Shown: piece after piece, positions 1 through 5,082 of the stretch
How positions within the stretch are numbered: the stretch's first letter is position 1
Layout of the letters: the number at the start of each line of letters is the position of its first letter
DNA from: Acetobacteraceae bacterium
GTDB taxonomy: Bacteria; Pseudomonadota; Alphaproteobacteria; Acetobacterales; Acetobacteraceae
Assembly: GCA_027323595.1 (NCBI GenBank)
Contig: DAHWBL010000336.1
Location: 1 to 5,082, forward strand
Reading direction: 5' to 3'
Length of the DNA stretch: 5,082 nucleotides
The notes under the pieces: generated by a model
Database searches by the model: none
Seen by the model: the letters and a program-made list of their open reading frames with translations, nothing else
What the model was told of the DNA's origin: nothing
Translations under genes and position numbers: made by a program

Positions 1-160
1 GCAGACAATGCCGCTTCTTTGTTGGGAGATCGCTCGCGGAATCCATCTGGGCCACGCGGTCACAACACCGCTCCAACAGGCCGGACACATGCGCGCACGC
101 GAACCATACACATCTCTCGCCAACAAACCCTTGAACCAAACAGGCCGTCCACACATGGCT

Positions 161-209
161 CTTTCTTTCAAGAAAGAACGTTCTTTTTTGCAAAAAAGAA
201 CCAAAAAAC
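161..209. repeat. AT-rich cluster of nested palindromes
   Basis: Three overlapping inverted repeats share the word GTTCTTT/AAAGAAC. The first is TTCTTTC-AA-GAAAGAA at 163-178. The second is the perfect 14-base palindrome AAAGAACGTTCTTT at 173-186. The third is a perfect 22-base palindrome at 180-201 with half-site GTTCTTTTTTG. It is followed by CCAAAAAACTTCC. The block stands out sharply from the GC-rich surroundings. From memory, similar GTTCTTTTTT...AAAAAGAACCAAAAAACTT blocks recur between genes in Acetobacteraceae, so this may be one copy of an interspersed palindromic repeat; I could not check this. As a terminator it is poor, because the plus-strand hairpin is followed by A residues rather than T residues and the stem is nearly all A-T. 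Confidence 0.6.
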
Positions 210-238
210 TTCCATAAGTTCAGCAAGCCGCCAGGGTC

Positions 239-267
239 TTGCGGGCCGTGGCGTGCGTTGTCATAGA
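239..267 (+). promoter_or_regulatory. Possible sigma-70 type promoter for thrS
   Basis: TTGCGG (239-244, within CTTGCGG) and CATAGA (262-267) are separated by 17 bases. They partly match the -35 TTGACA and -10 TATAAT consensus. Transcription would start near 274, leaving a leader of only about 23 bases before the thrS ATG. That is too short for a tRNA-mimicking operator like the one in the E. coli thrS leader. The match is weak, so this is only a candidate. Confidence 0.3.
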
Positions 268-296
268 CACCAGGTCAAAACCGATCAGGACACGCC

Positions 297-2243
297 ATGC
301 CCGCCATCACCCTTCCGGACGGTTCCGTGCGCGGCTTCGACGCGCCGGTCACCGGTGCTGAGATCGCCGCCGCGATCGGGCCGGGCCTCGCCCGCGCCGC
401 GCTGGCCATGCGCGTGGACGGCCAGATGCGCGATCTGTCGCGCCTGGTCGAGACCGACGCCGCCGTGACCTTCATCACCCGCCGCGACGACGACGCCCTG
501 GAGCTGATCCGCCATGACGCCGCCCATGTGCTGGCCGAGGCGGTGCAGGCGCTCTATCCGGGCACCCAGGTCACCATCGGCCCGTCGATCGAGAACGGGT
601 TTTATTACGATTTCGCCCGCAACGAGCCGTTCACCCCGGAGGATTTCCCGGCCATCGAGGCGAAGATGCGCGCCATCGTCGCCGCCGGCGCGCGCTTCGA
701 GCGCGAGGTGTGGGAGCGCGCCGCCGCCATCGCGTTTTTCGAGGCGCGCGGCGAGCGCTTCAAGGCCGAGCTGATCCGCGACCTGCCCGGCGACGAGACC
801 ATCACGCTCTACCGCCAGGGCGACTGGATCGATCTGTGCCGCGGCCCGCACATGCGCAGCACCGCCGACATCGGCCCCGCCTTCAAGCTGATGAAGGTGG
901 CCGGCGCCTATTGGCGCGGCGACCACACCAAACCGATGCTCTCCCGCATCTACGGCACCGCCTGGCGCGACCAGAAGGAGCTGGATGCCTATCTGACCAT
1001 GCTGGAGGAGGCCGAGCGGCGCGACCACCGGCGCATCGGCAAACAGATGGACCTGTTCCACATCCAGGAAGAGGCCACCGGCAGCGTGTTCTGGCACCCC
1101 AAGGGCTGGCAGCTCTACCGCACGCTCGAATCCTACATGCGCCGCCGGCTGGACGCCGCCGACTACCAGGAGGTGCGCACCCCGCAACTGGTCGATCGCA
1201 CCTTGTGGGAAAAATCCGGCCATTGGGAAAAATTCCGCGAACACATGTTCCTCGCCCGCGTCGAGGACGAGGACAAAACCCTCGCGCTGAAGCCGATGAA
1301 CTGCCCCTGCCACGTGCAGATTTTCAACCACACCCTGCGCAGCTACCGCGAACTGCCCCTGCGCATGGCCGAATTCGGCGCCTGCCACCGCTATGAGCCC
1401 TCCGGCGCGCTGCACGGCATCATGCGGGTGCGCGCCTTCACCCAGGACGACGCGCACATCTTCTGCACCCAGGCGCAGATCACCAGCGAAACCGCCGCCT
1501 TCGTGGAGCTGCTGCGTTCGGTCTACGCCGACCTCGGCTTCGAGGGCTTCTCGGTGAAATTCTCCGACCGCCCGGCCACCCGCGCCGGCACCGACGACAC
1601 CTGGGACCGCGCCGAGGCCGCGCTGCGCGAAGCCTGCGCCCAGGCCGGCGTCGCCTATGCGCTGAACCCCGGCGAGGGCGCGTTCTACGGCCCCAAGCTG
1701 GAATTCGTCCTGCGCGACGCGATCGGGCGCGACTGGCAGTGCGGCACCATCCAGGTCGATTTCGTGCTGCCCGAGCGGCTGGACGCCGAATATGTCGCCG
1801 AGGACGGCGCCCGCCTCCGCCCGGTCATGCTGCATCGCGCCATCCTGGGCAGTTTCGAGCGCTTCCTGGGCATCTTGATCGAGCAGCATGCCGGCCGCTT
1901 CCCGTTCTGGATGGCGCCGGTCCAGGCGGTGGTCGCCCCGATCGTCTCGGACGCCAATGACTATGCCCAGACCGTCGCCGCCCGCCTCGCCGCGGCCGGA
2001 ATCGCGGTGAAATCCGACCTGCGCAACGAAAAGATCAACGCCAAGGTGCGCGAGCACAGCCTCCAACACGTGCCGGTGCTGGTGGTGGTCGGCCGCCGCG
2101 AGGCCGAGCAGAACACGGTGTCGCTGCGCCGGCTGGGCAGCGACCGGCAGGAAACCATGGGCCTCGATGCGGCCATCGCCACCCTCGCCGCCGAGGCGCT
2201 GCCGCCCGACCTCCGCCGAGCGCGCGCCACCTCCCCGCTTTGA
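297..2243 (+). CDS. thrS: Threonyl-tRNA synthetase
   Basis: This cytoplasmic class II enzyme joins threonine to tRNA-Thr using ATP. The 648-residue product is close to the usual bacterial length and all expected parts are visible. A TGS domain spans about 1-62. The editing domain, which removes serine mischarged on tRNA-Thr, carries H73-x3-H77 and C181-x3-H185. The catalytic core runs from about 245 to 535. Its predicted zinc ligands, by comparison with E. coli C334/H385/H511, are C336 (MNCPCH), H387 (QDDAH) and H513 (MLHRAILGS). Motif 2 is at 360-381 (CHRYEPSG...MRVRAFTQ) with R365, and motif 3 is at 513-526 (HRAILGSFERFLGI) with R522. The anticodon-binding domain fills about 540-640. The ATG start is supported by AGGA (287-290) six bases upstream and by a TGS domain that begins immediately (MPAITLPDGS). 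infC follows after 75 bases on the same strand, the classic thrS-infC pairing. The residue after CP is Cys338 where E. coli has Gly; this is probably lineage-typical. Confidence 0.98.
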   Translation: MPAITLPDGSVRGFDAPVTGAEIAAAIGPGLARAALAMRVDGQMRDLSRLVETDAAVTFITRRDDDALELIRHDAAHVLAEAVQALYPGTQVTIGPSIENGFYYDFARNEPFTPEDFPAIEAKMRAIVAAGARFEREVWERAAAIAFFEARGERFKAELIRDLPGDETITLYRQGDWIDLCRGPHMRSTADIGPAFKLMKVAGAYWRGDHTKPMLSRIYGTAWRDQKELDAYLTMLEEAERRDHRRIGKQMDLFHIQEEATGSVFWHPKGWQLYRTLESYMRRRLDAADYQEVRTPQLVDRTLWEKSGHWEKFREHMFLARVEDEDKTLALKPMNCPCHVQIFNHTLRSYRELPLRMAEFGACHRYEPSGALHGIMRVRAFTQDDAHIFCTQAQITSETAAFVELLRSVYADLGFEGFSVKFSDRPATRAGTDDTWDRAEAALREACAQAGVAYALNPGEGAFYGPKLEFVLRDAIGRDWQCGTIQVDFVLPERLDAEYVAEDGARLRPVMLHRAILGSFERFLGILIEQHAGRFPFWMAPVQAVVAPIVSDANDYAQTVAARLAAAGIAVKSDLRNEKINAKVREHSLQHVPVLVVVGRREAEQNTVSLRRLGSDRQETMGLDAAIATLAAEALPPDLRRARATSPL

Positions 2244-2277
2244 TTGCTTGATCATTAACCACGGGCGCGGCAAGACT

Positions 2278-2316
2278 GCGCCTGCGCTAGGCGCGCGATC
2301 GCGCGGCCGGCCGCGC
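2278..2316 (+). repeat. Overlapping GC-rich inverted repeats in the thrS-infC gap
   Basis: Three inverted repeats overlap in 39 bases. A hairpin GCGCCT-(GCGCT)-AGGCGC spans 2278-2294. A perfect 14-base palindrome CGCGCGATCGCGCG spans 2292-2305. A perfect 16-base palindrome GCGCGGCCGGCCGCGC spans 2301-2316. The first shares bases 2292-2294 with the second, and the second shares 2301-2305 with the third, so neighbouring structures cannot fully form together. No T-run follows, so this is not an ordinary intrinsic terminator. It lies 16 bases before the AGGAG of infC and could affect infC translation or mRNA processing. GC-rich sequence makes chance palindromes likelier, so a function is only inferred. 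Confidence 0.5.
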
Positions 2317-2331
2317 ACGTGCAACAACCAC

Positions 2332-2336
2332 AGGAG
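2332..2336 (+). promoter_or_regulatory. Ribosome-binding site that favours an ATA start of infC
   Basis: AGGAG at 2332-2336 is the strongest Shine-Dalgarno match near infC. It lies 6 bases before the in-frame ATA at 2343-2345, an ideal distance, and 21 bases before the first in-frame ATG (2358), which is too far. The upstream in-frame GTG at 2319 has only GC-rich palindrome sequence before it and no Shine-Dalgarno. A second, shorter-spaced match (GAGGA, 2350-2354, 3 bases before ATG 2358) could serve the ATG instead. Confidence 0.5.
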
Positions 2337-2342
2337 ACCACG

Positions 2343-2879
2343 ATAGCCAGAGGACCGATGACTGCCCCGCCCACCAAGGACGGGCCCCGCGTCAACGATG
2401 ACATCCGCGTTCCCTCGGTGCGCCTGATCGACCAGGACGGCGAGATGGTGGGCGTGGTGAGCACCCGCGACGGCATCCAGCGCGCCTTCTCGGTGGGCCT
2501 TGATCTCGTCGAGATCAGCCCCAACGCCGAGCCGCCGGTCTGCAAAATTCTTGACTACGGCAAGTTCAAATACGAACAGCAGAAGAAAAAGAACGAAGCC
2601 AAGAAAAAGCAGAAGGTCATCGAGATCAAAGAGATCAAGGTGCGCCCCAACATCGACGAGAACGATTATCAGGTCAAAATGCGCGCCATGAAGTCCTTCA
2701 TCGACGAGGGCGACAAGGTGAAGGTCACGCTGCGCTTTCGCGGCCGCGAGATGGCGCACCAGGACATCGGCATGCGCGTGCTCGAACGCATCCGCGCCGA
2801 GATGGACCCGCTGACCAAGGTCGAGCAGATGCCGCGGATGGAAAACCGGCAGATGATCATGGTGCTGACGCCAAAATAA
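2343..2879 (+). CDS. infC: Translation initiation factor IF3, probable ATA start
   Basis: IF3 binds the 30S ribosomal subunit, keeps it apart from 50S and checks start codon and initiator tRNA pairing. From ATA 2343 the protein has 178 residues, the normal IF3 size. The N-terminal domain contains GPRVNDDIRVPSVRLI and DLVEISPNAEPPVCKILDYGKFKYE. A lysine-rich linker follows (QQKKKNEAKKKQKV). The C-terminal domain contains IKEIKVRPNIDENDYQVK, VTLRFRGREMAHQDIGM and the closing RQMIMVLTPK, all family hallmarks. Three starts are possible: GTG 2319 (186 residues, no ribosome-binding site), ATA 2343 (best ribosome-binding site) and ATG 2358 (173 residues, site only 3 bases away). I prefer ATA because E. 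coli infC also uses a non-canonical start (AUU) through which IF3 represses its own synthesis, and because ATA is an unexpected Ile codon in such a GC-rich gene. The gene probably shares transcripts with thrS. rpmI and rplT, which follow infC in E. coli, are absent here; a minus-strand gene ends 19 bases beyond. Confidence 0.95.
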   Translation: MARGPMTAPPTKDGPRVNDDIRVPSVRLIDQDGEMVGVVSTRDGIQRAFSVGLDLVEISPNAEPPVCKILDYGKFKYEQQKKKNEAKKKQKVIEIKEIKVRPNIDENDYQVKMRAMKSFIDEGDKVKVTLRFRGREMAHQDIGMRVLERIRAEMDPLTKVEQMPRMENRQMIMVLTPK

Positions 2880-2898
2880 CCGCGCCCATCGGTCCGCG

Positions 2899-4299
2899 TC
2901 AGGCAGCGGCCTCGCGCCGCCGCCGCGCGGGGTCGGCCAGGCGCCGCCACAGCATCGCCGCGCGTGCCCGCCACACCGCCGCCACCGCGGCGCGGCGATA
3001 GTCCCAGATCGGGTCGGCATCGGGCTGGACCACCGCCATGGTGGCGTTCGCCTCGAACAGCAGCAGCGCGCCATCCGCGTCCAGCGCGAAATCCACCCCG
3101 ACATAATCAAGCCCCAGCGCCGCGCCGATGCCGCCCAGCGCGGCGATGGCGCGCGGCCCCAGCACCGCGCCCATATCGTCGAGAAACCGCGCCTCCTCGG
3201 CCCGGTGCGCGGCGTTGTCGGCCATGTCCGCGCTCAGATAATGCAGCTTCCAGTGCCGCCCGATCGCCAGATGCACCGGATAGAGCGCGCCATCGATGAG
3301 CATGACGCGGTATTTGCGCACCAGCCCGTCCGCGCCGCGCGCATCCAAAAAGCCGATCGCCAGCAGCACCGCGCCAGGCAGCCGCGCCAACGCCGCCGGC
3401 AACCCCCGCGCGTCCGCCACCAGCTCGAAATGCGCGCCGGTGTGGTGGCCCGGACTGCGCAGCAGCAGCGGATATGCCAGCCCGGCACGCGCGACCTCGG
3501 CCCGCCGCACCGCGCGCATCGGCGGCGCCACCACCCCGGGCAGGCGCCCCAGCCGGCGCGCATTGTCCACCCGCCCGGTCGCCAGCACCCGGTCGGCCGG
3601 GTTGATCACCGGTGCGTCGGTGCGCGCCAGCACCGCGCGCGCCGCCCGCAGCGCCGCCCCGCACAGATCGGCATCGCCGATCGCGTTCACCACCAGCGCA
3701 TGCGGCGGCATTTCCTGGCCGGGCCGCAACAGATCAGCCTGCACCACGATCAGGTCGAAACCCCGCGCGTCGATCCAGTCGGTGAGCGGCACATTGCCGC
3801 CGCGCGCCGACACCAGCAGCAGCACCGGCAGGCTCGGCCCCACCCCGCGAAATTTCTGCCGCGTAAGCGCCGGCGCGGCACCAGCGGCCCGCCAATGCGC
3901 CGCCGCCGCCGCACCCTCCAGCAGCCGCGCGAGGCCCAGATGCGCCTCGGCCAGATGCATGGGCGCACAGCCCGGCAAATCCAGCACCGCGCGATACTGC
4001 GCGCACGCCGCCGCGGGATCATCCACGCCAAGCCGCCGCGCCACGCACAGCCGCGCCACCGCGTCGCCCGGGTGGCATTGCACCGCCTGGCCGAAGGCCG
4101 TTCGCGCCGCCGAAACAAACCCGCCCGCCTCGGCCAACGCGCCCAGGCCCAGCAGGGCGCGCCGATGCGTCGGATCGGCCTGCAAAATCGCGACGAACGC
4201 CCGTTTGGCCGCACCATCGGCCCCACACGCGGCCAGCGCCTCCGCGCGATCGAGCAGGGCGGCGATGGCAACGACATCCTGGGGCGGACCGGGCAGCAT
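2899..4299 (-). CDS. TPR-like plus ATP-grasp domain protein, substrate unknown
   Basis: The 466-residue product has two parts. Residues about 10-135 form alanine-rich helical pairs with TPR-like spacing (for example AKRAFVAILQADPTHRRALLGLGALAEAG, residues 31-59, read in two halves around ADP 41-43), suggesting a protein-binding scaffold. Residues about 157-445 resemble an ATP-grasp ligase of the RimK/glutathione synthetase type. There is a pre-ATP-grasp segment (VLLLVSARGG, then NPADRVLATGR at 233-243), a central strand PLLLRSPGHHTGAHFELV (277-294), RKYRVMLIDGALYPVHLAIG (328-347), and GVDFALDADG...LLFEANATM (401-421). D403, E416 and N418 match the usual Mg-ATP ligands, so activity looks preserved. 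Such enzymes join a carboxylate to an amine through an acyl phosphate, but nothing here shows the substrate. There is no signal peptide or membrane segment, so the product is probably cytoplasmic. ATG 4299 was chosen because an in-frame stop lies just upstream and a weak AGAG (4307-4310, minus strand) is 7 bases away. It follows the ABC ATPase gene by 42 bases, possibly in one operon. Confidence 0.85.
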   Translation of the reverse strand: MLPGPPQDVVAIAALLDRAEALAACGADGAAKRAFVAILQADPTHRRALLGLGALAEAGGFVSAARTAFGQAVQCHPGDAVARLCVARRLGVDDPAAACAQYRAVLDLPGCAPMHLAEAHLGLARLLEGAAAAAHWRAAGAAPALTRQKFRGVGPSLPVLLLVSARGGNVPLTDWIDARGFDLIVVQADLLRPGQEMPPHALVVNAIGDADLCGAALRAARAVLARTDAPVINPADRVLATGRVDNARRLGRLPGVVAPPMRAVRRAEVARAGLAYPLLLRSPGHHTGAHFELVADARGLPAALARLPGAVLLAIGFLDARGADGLVRKYRVMLIDGALYPVHLAIGRHWKLHYLSADMADNAAHRAEEARFLDDMGAVLGPRAIAALGGIGAALGLDYVGVDFALDADGALLLFEANATMAVVQPDADPIWDYRRAAVAAVWRARAAMLWRRLADPARRRREAAA

Positions 4300-4341
4300 C
4301 CGCGAACTCTGCCCGCGCCCGATTGCCGCCGGATTAACGGA

Positions 4342-5082
4342 TCACGAAGCCTCGGACTCCCGCATCCCCCGGCTCGCCTCCTCGCGCAGATCCTCCCAGA
4401 TTTCGGCGACCGCGCGGGTGAACGCCTCGGACGCCAGCATCTGCGAGCTGCGCGGACGCGGCAGATCGACGCGCACGATCCGCTTCACCCGCCCGGGGCG
4501 ATAGCTCATCACCACGATCCGGTCGGACAGTTGCACCGCCTCGGTGATCGAATGGGTGATCAGCAGCGTGGTCTGCTTCAGCGTCTGCTGGATCTGCAAC
4601 ACCTTGTCGCCCAGCAGCAGCCTGGTCTGCTCGTCGAGCGCGCCGAACGGCTCGTCCATCAGCAGGATGCGCGGCTCGGCCGCCAGCGTGCGCGCGATGC
4701 ACACGCGCTGGCGCATGCCGCCGGACAGCTCGGCGGGAAACCGCCGCTCGAACCCATGCAGCCCGACCAGATCGACGAAATGGGCCGCCCGCGCGGCACG
4801 CTCCGCCTTTCCCATGCCCGCGACCTCCAGCGGGAACGCGACATTGTCCAATACGTTTCGCCATGGAAACGTACTCTCCTCCTGGAACACCATGCCCACG
4901 GCCGGATGCGGGCCGGTGATCATCTCCCCACCGATGCGCACCTGCCCCGAACTGAGCGCGGCAAGCCCGCCCAGAATGTTGAACACGGTGGATTTGCCGC
5001 AGCCCGACGGGCCGATGATCGACACGAACTCGCCCTCGGCGACATCGAAGGAAACATGGTCCACCGCGGCGATGCGGCCATC
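4342..5082 (-). CDS. ABC transporter ATPase, nitrate/sulfonate/taurine type, 5' end cut off by window
   Basis: This is the ATP-hydrolysing subunit of an importer of the NitT/TauT group (SsuB/TauB/NrtD-like), which acts on the inner face of the cytoplasmic membrane. The visible 246 residues, counted from the window edge, contain Walker A GPSGCGKST (24-32), the Q-loop VFQEES (Q67) followed by TFPWRNVLDNV, typical of this group, the signature LSGGMRQR (119-126), Walker B ILLMDEP (139-145), the D-loop GALDE and the switch histidine H177 (LLITHS). All catalytic residues are intact. The frame stays open to the window edge (DGRIAAVDHVSFDV), and this segment reads as normal N-terminal ABC sequence, so the GTG at 5064 is an internal Val codon and the true start lies outside. 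Expected permease and substrate-binding protein genes are not in the window. The leftward neighbour is the ATP-grasp gene, not a transporter subunit. The substrate cannot be deduced. Confidence 0.93.
   Translation of the reverse strand, partial: DGRIAAVDHVSFDVAEGEFVSIIGPSGCGKSTVFNILGGLAALSSGQVRIGGEMITGPHPAVGMVFQEESTFPWRNVLDNVAFPLEVAGMGKAERAARAAHFVDLVGLHGFERRFPAELSGGMRQRVCIARTLAAEPRILLMDEPFGALDEQTRLLLGDKVLQIQQTLKQTTLLITHSITEAVQLSDRIVVMSYRPGRVKRIVRVDLPRPRSSQMLASEAFTRAVAEIWEDLREEASRGMRESEAS

Larger units (their letters stand above)
1..296. other. Gene-free region upstream of thrS
   Basis: No credible coding sequence is seen on either strand. The short open frames here lack a ribosome-binding site and give low-complexity, unfamiliar peptides. 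I found no tRNA-like cloverleaf. The region holds an AT-rich palindromic cluster at 161-209, a weak promoter candidate at 239-267 and the thrS ribosome-binding site AGGA at 287-290. A loose direct repeat is also present: ACAGGCCG followed after 1 or 3 bases by ACACATG, at 76-91 and 140-157. Any gene to the left ends or starts outside the window. Confidence 0.7.

Noticed and set aside
8..217. Small open frames upstream of thrS as leader peptides or genes
   Set aside because: They have no ribosome-binding site, run through the palindromic repeat, contain no run of Thr codons that would suggest attenuation, and match nothing recognisable.
2501..2517. Inverted repeat TGATCTCG-T-CGAGATCA inside infC
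   Set aside because: It encodes the conserved IF3 stretch DLVEIS, so the symmetry is explained by coding; the one-base loop is also unsuitable for a hairpin.
285..3110. A 941-residue open frame on the minus strand, antisense to thrS and infC
   Set aside because: It lies opposite two certain essential genes. The protein is rich in His, Gly, Ala, Arg and Asp, as expected from the reverse complement of GC-biased codons, has no family motif, and would overlap the end of the ATP-grasp gene. This is a composition artefact.
3296..4504. A 402-residue open frame on the plus strand, antisense to the ATP-grasp gene and the end of the ABC gene
   Set aside because: It is a Ser/Arg/Ala-rich low-complexity translation without recognisable motifs, opposite genes with clear domain signatures.
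4852..4873. 8-base inverted repeat TACGTTTC/GAAACGTA with a 6-base spacer inside the ABC ATPase gene
   Set aside because: It lies in the conserved TFPWRNVL coding segment after the Q-loop, with no adjacent promoter or gene boundary. It is probably coincidental.
5062..5064. GTG as the start codon of the ABC ATPase
   Set aside because: The frame continues to the window edge with typical ABC N-terminal sequence (DGRIAAVDHVSF), and a start here would remove the beginning of the nucleotide-binding domain.

Overview
The window looks like a piece of a GC-rich alphaproteobacterial chromosome, most likely from the Acetobacteraceae/Rhodospirillales. This is inferred from strong G/C bias at third codon positions, from the style of the ThrRS and IF3 proteins (for example the MNCPCH form of ThrRS motif 'MNCPxH'), and from an AT-rich palindromic block upstream of thrS of a kind I recall from acetic acid bacteria. 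The genus cannot be fixed from the sequence alone.

Layout: positions 1-296 hold no convincing gene. They contain an AT-rich cluster of nested palindromes (161-209) and a possible thrS promoter. thrS (297-2243, +) encodes a complete threonyl-tRNA synthetase. A 75-base gap with overlapping GC-rich inverted repeats then leads to infC (+, ending at 2879), encoding translation initiation factor IF3. The infC start is the most interesting local detail: an ATA codon at 2343 sits 6 bases after an AGGAG ribosome-binding sequence, which would parallel the rare AUU start of E. coli infC. Unlike the E. coli thrS-infC-rpmI-rplT cluster, nothing ribosomal follows here.

The right half runs on the minus strand and converges on infC with only 19 bases between stop codons. 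Reading leftward, the 5'-truncated gene of an ABC transporter ATPase of the nitrate/sulfonate/taurine type (4342 to the window edge) is followed after 42 bases by a gene for a two-part protein: N-terminal TPR-like helices and a C-terminal ATP-grasp ligase-like domain (2899-4299). The two may form one operon. The substrate of the ATP-grasp protein is unknown, and it is the least characterised gene in the window.

The left half is core translation machinery and the right half is transport plus an orphan ligase-like enzyme. I see no mobile element, CRISPR array, RNA gene or defence system. Very long open frames antisense to thrS/infC and to the ATP-grasp gene are composition artefacts.
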